Shown: positions 6,241-13,321, counted from the first letter of the stretch. The stretch: 15,018 bases of DNA from Candidatus Falkowbacteria bacterium CG10_big_fil_rev_8_21_14_0_10_43_11 (GCA_002778635.1 PFAS01000018.1:1-15018); one strand, 5' to 3'. Made by a program: numbers and translations. The notes: a model not told the origin generated them from the sequence alone.

Positions 6241-6845
6241 TTTATAAAATTAGTATAGCTTTCGTCGCCATGCTCAATCTTTCTAAAAATAGACCAACAA
6301 ACAAAATCAACGACTTGCAAACATTTTTCTTCGTGAGGCGATTTTATTTCTACCGTTATATCTAATTTGTGATTGCTTTGCACTTGATATTTAATATAAT
6401 TACAAAAATTTTGATTTAAAAATTTATTAGTTTCCCGCCTGGAAGCAATTAATTCTATGGGCTTATCAGTAGGAATTAATTTTTTTGTATAAACTCTATC
6501 TATTAAAATATTTGTTACATAATTGTATAAAACATGTTTTTCGTCTTGTAGTTTTGTATACACCTTTCGCTTGTTTAAATAAATAGCGATAATCGAAATA
6601 TCTTTTTCTTTTAATAAATTCAACAAAATTTGACGCGTTTTTGGCCTTTCCTTATAACAATGCAAAATGCCATGATGATTTTTTATTTCTTTCTTTGAAA
6701 AACTTCTAAATATTTTTTTGACGATTCTTTCTATGGGCAATTTATTGTTTGTAAATAAAAAAGTAATAACAAAATGTTTAGATGTTTTTTCCTTGGTGAA
6801 ATTAAACCCCAAATCTCCGCTTTCGTCTAAAAATATATAAGCCAT
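6204..6845 (-). CDS. DUF3800 domain protein
   Basis: A complete 213-residue DUF3800 protein. The N-terminal FLDESGD (residues 5-11) carries the family's acidic DESG motif. The C-terminal half holds the conserved LQVVDFVCWSIFRKIEHGDE (176-195) with Asp180 and acidic residues that, with the N-terminal Asp, probably form an RNase-H-like metal site. No biochemical role is firmly known; DUF3800 genes occur in defence islands and in some retron types. Here it lies between hsdM and hsdS, ten bases after the hsdM stop, splitting a pair that is normally adjacent. The coding end overlaps the terminator of the convergent small RNA. The gene is undamaged in a region where most neighbours are broken, which suggests it was kept or arrived later. 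Confidence 0.9.
   Translation of the reverse strand: MAYIFLDESGDLGFNFTKEKTSKHFVITFLFTNNKLPIERIVKKIFRSFSKKEIKNHHGILHCYKERPKTRQILLNLLKEKDISIIAIYLNKRKVYTKLQDEKHVLYNYVTNILIDRVYTKKLIPTDKPIELIASRRETNKFLNQNFCNYIKYQVQSNHKLDITVEIKSPHEEKCLQVVDFVCWSIFRKIEHGDESYTNFIKQKIVEESPLFP
6211..6238 (+). terminator. Intrinsic terminator of the small RNA, inside the DUF3800 coding end
   Basis: The stem AATAGTGGA/TCCACTATT (6211-6219 with 6226-6234) has a six-base loop and runs into six T (6233-6238). The same bases encode the last residues (VEESPLFP) of DUF3800 on the minus strand. Confidence 0.85.
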
Positions 6846-6855
6846 TGTAAATATG

Positions 6856-7583
6856 TTAATAATTTAATTCTTTGATGTAATTTTTAACTTTTTTATCAAT
6901 TTTTTCCCTCTCTTCTTCTAAATCTTTTAATTCAACTAATACCTTTTTAATATCAATAATTTCCTCGGCTTCGGCGCTGTCAATATACCGGCGGATATTC
7001 AAATTAAATTCATTTTCCTCTATCTCTTTAATATCAACCACTCTGGCAAATTTTTCAATATTCTTATAATCGTTATAAGCCTTAACGATTTTATCAATGT
7101 CTTGCGCCCGTAAAGTATTTTGATTTTTTCCTTCTAAATAATCTTTTTCCGCTTCAATAAATAATATTTTGCCTTTTTTATTTTCCGGCTTGTTTTTATT
7201 AAATATAAATATGGCCGCCGGAATACCGGTTCCGTAAAAAAGTTTAGATGGCAAGGAAATAATCGCGTCAATTATGTCATTCTTGATTATTTGCTCTCTA
7301 ATCCGCCCCTCGCTTCCGCCCCTGAATAAAACGCCATGCGGTACCACTACGCCGGCTCGGCCGTTCTGATTCATTGACTTTATAATATGCAAAACGCAAG
7401 CATAATCAGCATTGCTGGTCGGCGGCATATCGTAGCCTTCAAGCCGGCCGTATTTATTTGTATTAAAGATCTCATGCGGCCAAACCTTCATTGAGTAGGG
7501 AAAATTTGCCACGGTTATATCAAATTTCTTTAAAGCGCCGAAATCATCTAAAAATTGCGAGTTGCTTAAAGTATCGCCGCGCC
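6856..7583 (-). pseudogene. hsdM: HsdM C-terminal fragment (type I DNA methyltransferase, truncated)
   Basis: About 240 residues of an N6-adenine methyltransferase subunit. Translation from the joint gives GDTLSNSQFLDDFGALKKFD and then ITVANFPYSMKVW, where ANFPYS stands in the place of the catalytic NPPF/Y motif. Further family marks are NADYACVLHIIKSMN, GRAGVVVPHGVLFRGG, LPSKLFYGTGIPAAIFIFNK and FNLNIRRY. The SAM-binding N-terminal half is missing. The frame has a TAG upstream at about 7618, and recognisable HsdM ends near 7576-7583, where the sequence passes into a PIF1 helicase remnant. An ATG at 7512 could restart translation, but it lies beyond the catalytic motif. Methylation is therefore not expected. 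DUF3800 follows after ten bases. Confidence 0.85.
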
Positions 7584-7929
7584 GATTTTCAGGCGCAGTT
7601 CCGGCGGCGTCAGACAGCTATTTTGCAGATTTTCCGTAAGCGTCTGATTGCCCCGACTCTGCATCCGATACAGTTTGGTCGCGCCGTTAAGTTGCGCCAG
7701 TTGCCGATTATTGACGGCATCCACGTCATAGTTATGCGTATAGAGTTTCGTCGGCGTAACGAATCCGGAAATTTTACGCTGATAGCAGGCGCGCAGATAA
7801 TTTAGCGTCGTCTCGTTTCAAATAATTAATGTAGCTGTTTAATAAAAACGTCTTGCCGCTGCCGGCCGGTCCGGTTATAAAGGCGTTATATCCGAGTTTT
7901 AAAATGTCTAAAGCTTGAGCTTGGGTCAT
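7576..7929 (-). pseudogene. PIF1-type helicase remnant with internal deletion
   Basis: From ATG 7929 the frame gives MTQAQALDILKLGYNAFITG and continues into a Walker A, GPAGSGKT (residues 20-27), then FLLNSYINYLK, typical of PIF1/RecD-like helicases in Patescibacteria. The next recognisable part is in a different frame and comes from much later in the family: TTLNYLRACYQRKISG, VTPTKLYTHNYDVDAVN, LTPPELRLKIGAA. The first joint lies near 7808-7816. Almost all helicase motifs between are missing. The second piece ends in the bases GGCGCGGCG, where it joins HsdM. The gene starts about 40 bases downstream of the tRNA-Tyr terminator. Helicase identity is good from the ends; it cannot be functional. 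Confidence 0.78.
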
Positions 7930-7966
7930 TTGTTGAAACAAAAATATAATAAATTAATACTACACT

Positions 7967-7994
7967 AAAAAAACGCCTTTCTCAAGCGCTTTTC
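7967..7994 (-). terminator. Intrinsic terminator after tRNA-Tyr
   Basis: On the minus strand AAAAGCGCTT pairs with AGGCGTTTTT around loop GAGAA, with two G-T pairs, followed by further T. It lies 23 bases beyond the tRNA-Tyr CCA end and separates the tRNA from the restriction island. Confidence 0.75.
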
Positions 7995-8016
7995 TGTTTT
8001 GGTCATTTTCAGTGTA

Positions 8017-8103
8017 TGGTGGGTAGAGTAGGATTCGAACCTACGAAGGCACAAGGCCAACAGATTTACAGTCTGTCCCGTTTGACCGCTTCGGTATCTA
8101 CCC
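8017..8103 (-). tRNA. tRNA-Tyr (anticodon GTA), CCA encoded
   Basis: An 87-nt class II tRNA with a long variable arm. The acceptor stem GGGUAGA/UCUACCC, the anticodon stem ACAGA/UCUGU with loop CUGUAAA (anticodon GUA) and the T arm GUAGG-UUCGAAU-CCUAC are all complete. The discriminator is A and the terminal CCA is encoded at 8017-8019, unlike tRNA-Trp in this window. Confidence 0.97.
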
Positions 8104-8137
8104 TAAATAAAAATTTTCAATTTATAATTTTCAATAA

Positions 8138-8155
8138 TCCCGCCGTACTGCGGGA
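8138..8155. repeat. Short GC-rich hairpin between the TPR gene and tRNA-Tyr
   Basis: TCCCGC/GCGGGA, six base pairs with loop CGTACT, in otherwise AT-rich spacer. No proper T-run follows on either strand, so termination is doubtful. Confidence 0.6.
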
Positions 8156-8172
8156 AAAATTAGAAATTTCAT

Positions 8173-9045
8173 TCAAAGTTCGTCTATCTGTTTTTTCATC
8201 TCTCCTAACTTGCCATTTTCCGGATTGATCTCTTTTAACGCCTTATAAGCGTCCAGCGCCTCCGCCTTATCTTTGTTTATTATACTGATAGAAAACATGG
8301 CGTCAAGGTACTTGGGATTTTTTGGCTCTATTTTCAGCGCTTCTTTAAGGCATTTAGCCGCTTCTTTTGGATTATTCAATTCTTCATAAACTTCGGCTAA
8401 ACTAAAATGATTTTGGCCGTTGGCGCTGTTTAACTGCAAAGACTGGCGATAATATTCTTGCGCGCTGTCCAGTTCATTGTCTTTTTTAGCCACCTCAGCC
8501 AATTTTGCGTAGACTTCCGCGTCTTCTTCCGTTAACTTTAAAACGTGCTTTAAAGTTTCTTTAGCCTCAAACAGCTTCCCCATCTCCAAATAAAGCTGGC
8601 CGAGCATTTTAAAAGTGGATATGTTTTTACTGTCCAAGCTAACGGCGCGAATGTACATTTTTTCCGCCTCGCCGTAATCTTCTTTTTTCTTCGCTTCTTC
8701 GGCCGCTAAAAAAAACTCGTCGATTTCGGAAATGTTATCCTCCGTTTTGGCCGTCTCGCGCATTAAATTTTCCCGCGCCGATAAAAGTTTTTTATAATAT
8801 TCCTTGAACCATTCCCCGATTTTGATAAAAATCGGCCGCGTTATTTTCCTCAACCACAAGAAAGAACGCCCGAAACTGCGCTTTAAGCGGTTAGCGACCA
8901 GGCGCTGTTTAACCATTCTTTCTTTTTCTTGCGGCAAATTAGCCAAGTCCAAATTGGCGACCGCCGGAAATTTTTTCTTTAGAATATAAACGATAATAAT
9001 GCCGCAAATAAAAATAATAAAAATGGGAATAATGTTGTACCACAT
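8173..9045 (-). CDS. Membrane-anchored tetratricopeptide repeat protein
   Basis: A 290-residue protein. An N-terminal membrane segment (about 4-22, IIPIFIIFICGIIIVYIL) is followed by a basic amphipathic stretch (40-100), then about four to five TPR units from about 108 to 275. The repeats show the usual pattern, for example EEAKKKEDYGEAEKMYIRAV, LGQLYLEMGKLFEAKETLKH, LAEVYEELNNPKEAAKCLKE. The lysines after the membrane segment suggest that the repeats stay in the cytoplasm as a scaffold for partner proteins. No partner can be named. The start ATG 9045 has no clear ribosome binding site. It follows the aldolase gene on the same strand after an 87-base repeat-filled gap. Confidence 0.88.
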   Translation of the reverse strand: MWYNIIPIFIIFICGIIIVYILKKKFPAVANLDLANLPQEKERMVKQRLVANRLKRSFGRSFLWLRKITRPIFIKIGEWFKEYYKKLLSARENLMRETAKTEDNISEIDEFFLAAEEAKKKEDYGEAEKMYIRAVSLDSKNISTFKMLGQLYLEMGKLFEAKETLKHVLKLTEEDAEVYAKLAEVAKKDNELDSAQEYYRQSLQLNSANGQNHFSLAEVYEELNNPKEAAKCLKEALKIEPKNPKYLDAMFSISIINKDKAEALDAYKALKEINPENGKLGEMKKQIDEL

Positions 9046-9047
9046 AA

Positions 9048-9130
9048 CTAAAAATTACTAATTTCTAATATCTAATTAAATCCCAATGACTAATAATTAA
9101 ACATTGGACATTTAGCCATTAGTCATTTAT
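9048..9130. repeat. AT-rich fold-back repeat after the aldolase gene
   Basis: Built from the same kind of words as 1265-1392: CCCAATGACTAATAATTAAA, CATTTAGCCATTAGTCATTT. CCAATG/CATTGG and AATGACTAAT/ATTAGTCATT are inverted pairs. It ends two bases before the aldolase stop codon. Confidence 0.75.
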
Positions 9131-9132
9131 GC

Positions 9133-10002
9133 TTAAACTTTTCCGCTTGAACCGAACACTTTCATTTTTTCCTCCACGACGGCTTGAACGGCCGCCGTCG
9201 CCGGCGCTAAAATTTTCCGCAGATCAATTTCTTTTTTGTCCGCCTGCAAAGTGCGGCGCAGCGCCGTTGCCCACGCTTGGCGCATTTCAGTGTCAATATT
9301 GACGATGTGCACGCCAAGTTTAATCGCCTTTTTTATTTCACCGTGTTCAACGCCGGAAGCGCCGTGGAGCACGAGCGGCAATTTCACTTTGGCATGAATT
9401 TTTTTCAAGCGCGCCAAATCCAACTGCTCCAAACCGACAAACATGCCGTGCATGTTGCCAATGGACATCGCGAAAGTGTCCACCTTTGTTGCCTGCGCAA
9501 ACTTTGCCGCCAGCGCCGGATCGGTAAAACAATCTTTTATTTCCAGTTCGCGTTTTTCTATTTTTATTAAACCTTCTTTGCCTAAAATAGTTCCGAGTTC
9601 GCCTTGCGCCCAAACATTGCGCTTATGGGCGTAAGCGACTGATTCTTTGGTTAAATTAATATTTTCATCAAACGGCAAATCGCTCCCGTCAATATGGATT
9701 GAGGAGAAACCGGCTTTGACGCACTCGGAAACGCTTAAAAAACTTTTGCCGTGGTCAAGATGCAGCGCGACCGGAATGCCGTCCGCCTGATTTTTGGCGA
9801 TAGTTTGGACGATGTGGGTAATGGCTTTTAAACTCGCGTACTTAATGGCTGATTCGGACACCTGAATTATGACGGGCGAGCGCTGCGCCACGGCCGCCTG
9901 CACTATCGCCAGCGTTATTTCCAAATCCTGAGTGTTGAACGCGCCGATGGCATAGCCGCCGCGTTGCGCTCGCATAATAATTTCTTTTATATGGACAAGC
10001 AT
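9133..10002 (-). CDS. fba: Class II fructose-bisphosphate aldolase
   Basis: Zinc-dependent aldolase that splits fructose 1,6-bisphosphate into dihydroxyacetone phosphate and glyceraldehyde 3-phosphate. From ATG 10002 it has 289 residues, the usual length of the shorter class II form. Catalytic Asp83 and zinc ligand His84 lie in HLDHGKS; the other zinc ligands are His185 in GNMHG and His213 in LHGASG. The N-terminal GYAIGAFNTQD and the GELGTILGKEG loop fit. Tagatose-bisphosphate aldolases of the GatY/KbaY group share these motifs, so the exact sugar is not proven; the tpiA neighbour upstream favours glycolysis. The frame is open up to 10110, but those extra 36 codons are translated from a fold-back repeat (with residues like KVHKVYKV) and overlap tpiA, so they are rejected. 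Confidence 0.93.
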   Translation of the reverse strand: MLVHIKEIIMRAQRGGYAIGAFNTQDLEITLAIVQAAVAQRSPVIIQVSESAIKYASLKAITHIVQTIAKNQADGIPVALHLDHGKSFLSVSECVKAGFSSIHIDGSDLPFDENINLTKESVAYAHKRNVWAQGELGTILGKEGLIKIEKRELEIKDCFTDPALAAKFAQATKVDTFAMSIGNMHGMFVGLEQLDLARLKKIHAKVKLPLVLHGASGVEHGEIKKAIKLGVHIVNIDTEMRQAWATALRRTLQADKKEIDLRKILAPATAAVQAVVEEKMKVFGSSGKV

Positions 10003-10012
10003 AAAAAATATT

Positions 10013-10091
10013 AGTCTAAAGTCCATAAAGTCAAAAGTCCTTAAAGTCATGCGGACTTTATAGACTTTATGGACTTTACAGACTTTTGACT
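10013..10091. repeat. Large AAAGTC hairpin between tpiA and fba
   Basis: The left arm AGTCT-AAAGTCCATAAAGTC (10013-10032) pairs with the right arm GACTTTATGGACTTT-ACAGACT (10063-10084), leaving a two-base bulge, about 20 bp in all. An inner stem TAAAGTC/GACTTTA caps it. The whole is a run of AAAGTC words first in one and then in the other orientation. It begins two bases after the tpiA stop codon. There is no T-tract. Confidence 0.85.
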
Positions 10092-10093
10092 GA

Positions 10094-10861
10094 TTAAATT
10101 CCTTTGACAATTTTATAGAAATCCTCCGCCTTCAAACTCGCTCCCCCGACTAACAACCCGTCAATATTATCTAGTTGGGAAAAATCGGACACATTCGCGC
10201 TGTCCACGCTGCCGCCGTAAATAATTCGGAACTGTTTGTTAATAACGTCAATGCCAAATAAATCAACCAGCGCCGCGTGGATTATTTCATGCATAGTGTC
10301 GGCATCGGCGGGCTTGATGACCTGTCCGGTGCCAATCGCCCAAATCGGTTCATAAGCAATAATCACCTGTTGTTGAGATAAAATTTGCACGCCGCCGAAA
10401 GTTTGCTGAATTTGGTCAATAATAACATAATCGCGCCGGTCCGATTCTTTTTCTTTCAGTGATTCTCCCACGCAAACTATGGGAATAATATTGCTATGAT
10501 CGAGCACGGTTTTGAGTTTTAAATGCGCCATTTCGTAATTTTCCAGCAGGTACTGGCGCCGTTCGCTGTGGCCGATGATAACATATTGGCAACCAGCTTC
10601 TTCAAGCATGGTAACGGAAATTTCTCCGGTAAAAGCGCCTTGCTCTTCCCAAAAAACATTCTGCGCGCCGATTTTTACCGCGCTGGGAGCAAAAATATCC
10701 TTTGCTTCTCTAAGCGCGATGTTAGCCGGACAAACGGCGATTTCTTTGCCGCCGGTAGCGGCTTCATCGGCAAATTTTTGCGCGTACTCGCGCGCTAATT
10801 CCAAACTCTCTTTGATATTAAGTTTCATTTTCCAGTTGGCGATAATTATTTTTTGCTTCAT
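10094..10861 (-). CDS. tpiA: Triosephosphate isomerase
   Basis: Interconverts dihydroxyacetone phosphate and glyceraldehyde 3-phosphate in glycolysis. It is full length at 255 residues with every active-site element in place: ANWKM with Asn9 and Lys11, electrophile His98 in IIGHSERR, catalytic base Glu171 in AYEPIWAIGTG, the loop-6 segment 174-180, YGGSV at 215-219 and the phosphate-binding LLVGGASLK at 236-244. ATG 10861 gives the standard N-terminus MKQKIIIANWK. A promoter lies about 65 bases upstream, and fba follows across a hairpin repeat, so both products of the aldolase step are handled by adjacent genes, probably on one transcript. Confidence 0.98.
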   Translation of the reverse strand: MKQKIIIANWKMKLNIKESLELAREYAQKFADEAATGGKEIAVCPANIALREAKDIFAPSAVKIGAQNVFWEEQGAFTGEISVTMLEEAGCQYVIIGHSERRQYLLENYEMAHLKLKTVLDHSNIIPIVCVGESLKEKESDRRDYVIIDQIQQTFGGVQILSQQQVIIAYEPIWAIGTGQVIKPADADTMHEIIHAALVDLFGIDVINKQFRIIYGGSVDSANVSDFSQLDNIDGLLVGGASLKAEDFYKIVKGI

Positions 10862-10924
10862 ATACCTACTAATTACAAATTATATACAAATATACTAATA
10901 TTTATTTGAACTATGCTCGCTGAT

Positions 10925-10953
10925 AGTATAAACCCAATGGGGGCAAAAGACAA
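10925..10953 (-). promoter_or_regulatory. Promoter for tpiA-fba
   Basis: On the minus strand TTGTCT (10948-10953), a 17-base spacer and TATACT (10925-10930). The leader would be about 57 nt, ending in AGTAGGTAT just before the ATG at 10861, with only a weak Shine-Dalgarno. Confidence 0.7.
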
Positions 10954-10960
10954 TACTTGA

Positions 10961-11026
10961 ATTGCAGATTTATGATTGCAGATTTATGATTTAAATCCTA
11001 AATCTAAAATCTTAAATCTAAAATCT
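10961..11026. repeat. Two tandem 14-mers at the end of the carboxypeptidase gene
   Basis: ATTGCAGATTTATG occurs twice in tandem (10961-10974, 10975-10988), and TAAATCTAAAATCT occurs twice in tandem (10999-11012, 11013-11026). The two words are partly reverse complementary, so the element folds back. The last copy includes part of the stop codon (11025-11027) of the carboxypeptidase gene. Same word family as 940-1036. Confidence 0.85.
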
Positions 11027-12017
11027 ATTTCGGCCACACATAATTTTCATACGCCCAAGCGACCAGCGCGTCCGTATCGCTGAAGCGCGTATCCACGCTG
11101 TTGCTTCCCAACACCACGGAAATAATTTCGCGCCCGTCTTGAGAAAACTTGCCCGTAAAGCAAAAACCGGCGCTGTTTAAATAACCGGTCTTGCCGCCCA
11201 AAACTTCATAAGCGGTTTTTTCCACCAGCAGGTCGTCGGTACTTTCAATAATTCTAGTCTTGCCTTGTTTGGTTGTTAAAACATAGCGGCGCTGCGTTAC
11301 CGTCCGTCTGATCTGATCTTTTAAAAAAGCCGACGCCGCGATTTTGGCGACTTCGCTCGCGGTTGATTTATTATTTGAGCTTAAGCCGATGGGATCAACA
11401 AAAACGGTGTCTTTCAGCCCCAATTCCGCCGCTTGCTCGTTCATTTTAGCCACAAACTCCGTTTCGCTGAAACCTAAGGCGTGAACCAGGGCAATCGTAG
11501 CGGTATTGTCGGAGCCGACCAGACTCGCGTTAAATAAATCTTTAACGGTAATTTTATCGCCCCAAAACAAATTAATGCGGCCGCCTTCGCGCCGGTCGTC
11601 TTCTCGCATAACGTATTCGCGCGCGAAATCCGGCTCATGCTTCAAAGCGACTAAAGCGGTAATCAATTTTGTGATGCTCGCGATTGACGATTGCTCGTTG
11701 ATGTTTTTTTCCCATAAGACTTTTTGGCTTTTTACGTCCATGACAATGGCGGCGCGGGCGGAAATATCCGGCGTTTTTTTATAAACGCTTTTTATCGCCG
11801 GCGCGGGCGGATTTTCCGCGGACACCGGTTTTGATTCCGGCACAATCGTAACCGCGGACGCAGCTGTTGCCGCCGGCATATCGCCGTTTGCTTCGCTTAC
11901 GCCTAATACTTGCGCCTGCGAGCGGTCAACATGAAAATTATTCCGCACGAACGCAATCGGATTGGCGTTGGCGATAATTAAAGTAATGGCGACGATTATA
12001 GTAGCAATAATAACCAT
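11025..12017 (-). CDS. D-alanyl-D-alanine carboxypeptidase (S11 family, penicillin-binding protein)
   Basis: A 330-residue enzyme that trims the terminal D-Ala from peptidoglycan stem peptides outside the membrane. An uncleaved N-terminal anchor or signal (residues 1-17, VIIATIIVAITLIIANA) leads into an Ala/Pro-rich linker (about 45-80). The catalytic domain has all three S11 motifs: SITK at 114-117 (nucleophile Ser114, Lys117), SDN at 169-171 and KTG at 276-278 in GGKTGYL. The protein ends soon after the catalytic domain, so the C-terminal domain of DacA/PBP5 is missing. It starts 46 bases after scpB in the same direction and is likely the last gene of that operon. The stop codon falls in a tandem repeat. 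Confidence 0.94.
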   Translation of the reverse strand: MVIIATIIVAITLIIANANPIAFVRNNFHVDRSQAQVLGVSEANGDMPAATAASAVTIVPESKPVSAENPPAPAIKSVYKKTPDISARAAIVMDVKSQKVLWEKNINEQSSIASITKLITALVALKHEPDFAREYVMREDDRREGGRINLFWGDKITVKDLFNASLVGSDNTATIALVHALGFSETEFVAKMNEQAAELGLKDTVFVDPIGLSSNNKSTASEVAKIAASAFLKDQIRRTVTQRRYVLTTKQGKTRIIESTDDLLVEKTAYEVLGGKTGYLNSAGFCFTGKFSQDGREIISVVLGSNSVDTRFSDTDALVAWAYENYVWPK

Positions 12018-12062
12018 AAAAAATAAATGACGAATTTTTAATTTCTATAGGAATTAGAAATT

Positions 12063-12611
12063 CTACTGCTCTCCTTTTAGAAACTTCTCAATATTTTCAT
12101 TATTTCTTAAATTCTCATAATCCGGCAGCTGCCGGGCGTCCGAAACGCCCAAATATTTTAAAAAGTCTAAGGTGATTGCATAATATGTTTCTTTCCTTTT
12201 GTTGTCAAAACGCTCTTCCACCAAACCGCGGAGCATTAGGTTGCGCAAAATTAAAGAGCAGTTAATGCCCCGGATGCGTTCCAGCTCCCATTTGGCTATC
12301 GGGCCACGGTAAGCGATAATCGTTAAAGTTTCAATAGATGGCTTGGTTAGCTCGCTGACCGTTTCTTCTTTGATAAAGTTTTGCACTGTAGCCGCATTTT
12401 CGCCCGCGGTTGTCATCTGCACGGCGCTCGCGCTCTTGATTATCCGCACTCCCCGGTTTTGTTCCTGATAATCTTTGAGCAATTCGTCAACCGCGGAATT
12501 GATTTCTTTAACGGAAATTTTTTCGCCGATAACTTGAGCCATGTCTTTGGGCGCCAGCGGTTTGCCGGCAATGAATAGTAGAGATTCAATTTTGGACTTT
12601 AGGTTTAACAT
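12063..12611 (-). CDS. scpB: Segregation and condensation protein B
   Basis: ScpB is the winged-helix (kite) partner that binds ScpA and, with SMC, forms the condensin that organises the chromosome. From ATG 12611 it has 182 residues. Family marks are SKIESLLFIAGKPL at the N-terminus, KSASAVQMTTA, LTIIAYRGPIAKWELERIRG around 98-117 and the second wing with LMLRGLVEE. A TTG at 12626 overlaps the scpA stop codon (TTGA) and would add five residues; ATG is preferred because homology starts there. The gene is next to scpA, as expected for subunits made in ratio. Confidence 0.95.
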   Translation of the reverse strand: MLNLKSKIESLLFIAGKPLAPKDMAQVIGEKISVKEINSAVDELLKDYQEQNRGVRIIKSASAVQMTTAGENAATVQNFIKEETVSELTKPSIETLTIIAYRGPIAKWELERIRGINCSLILRNLMLRGLVEERFDNKRKETYYAITLDFLKYLGVSDARQLPDYENLRNNENIEKFLKGEQ

Positions 12612-12622
12612 AAAAAAATTAT

Positions 12623-13321
12623 TCAAACTATGGCAATTTCAATCTCCTCAAATAACTCCTCCTGCCTTACTAATATCGTCCGCTGTTTTATCAACTCCAG
12701 CATGGCCAGAAAACTCACGATTATTTCCACTCGCGTCGCCGCGTTTTCCAACACTTGGCCAAAACGCACATTTTGCAAACGCATAAGCAACTCCCGTATT
12801 AACGACATTTTTTCTTCAATATTGATTGCTTTAACGAGCGTATCTTCCCCTAATTTTTCCTCAACCCTTAACCGGCCGACTAGTTCCTTAAAAGCCTGCT
12901 GCAATACGCGCGTCGTAACGTTTCGGGGCGGGTAAAAAAATTTTTCCTCCAGCAGTGACTTTTTATTAAACTCGCGCGCGAACATAAAACGCCGCTCGCC
13001 GAGCATTCCCTCAATTTTTTTAGACGCGTCCAAAAAATCTTTGTAAATTTTCAGCTGGTTCTCAAAATCTTTTATTTCCGCCTCTTCTTCATCGCGAAGT
13101 AAATAAGGCAAAAGCGTTTTTGATTTTATCAACAAAAGTTTGGCCGCAATCACCAAAAAATCCGCTATCTCCTCCGGTTCAATGCCGTTTTGCCGCACTC
13201 GCTCCACATACCGGTCGGCAATGGTCGCCAGGCTTACTTCCGTAATATCCATTTTCTGCTCTTCAATCAGCTGCAAAAGCAGGTTTAGAGGACCTTCAAA
13301 TTGTTGCAATTTAACGTTCAT
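12623..13321 (-). CDS. scpA: Segregation and condensation protein A
   Basis: ScpA is the kleisin that bridges the SMC heads. It has 232 residues with the classic opening QQFEGPLNLLLQLIEEQKMD, then ITEVSLATIADRYVE and AADFLVIAAKLLLIKSKTLL-like IADFLVIAAKLLLIKSKTLL (about 48-67). The C-terminal winged helix contains VSFLAMLELIKQRTI. The central part is charged and helical. Its ATG overlaps the stop codon of the upstream YbaK-like gene by four bases (ATGA), so translation is coupled; scpB follows directly. Confidence 0.96.
   Translation of the reverse strand: MNVKLQQFEGPLNLLLQLIEEQKMDITEVSLATIADRYVERVRQNGIEPEEIADFLVIAAKLLLIKSKTLLPYLLRDEEEAEIKDFENQLKIYKDFLDASKKIEGMLGERRFMFAREFNKKSLLEEKFFYPPRNVTTRVLQQAFKELVGRLRVEEKLGEDTLVKAINIEEKMSLIRELLMRLQNVRFGQVLENAATRVEIIVSFLAMLELIKQRTILVRQEELFEEIEIAIV

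Noticed and set aside
8138..8155. Intrinsic terminator of the TPR gene
   Set aside because: The hairpin is sound but no T-run follows on the minus strand.
10000..10110. Start of the aldolase gene at 10110
   Set aside because: The extra residues come from a fold-back repeat and overlap the tpiA coding end; homology begins at ATG 10002.
940..11026. CRISPR array formed by the intergenic repeats
   Set aside because: The repeats are shuffled AT-rich words without constant repeat length or unique spacers, and no cas gene is present.
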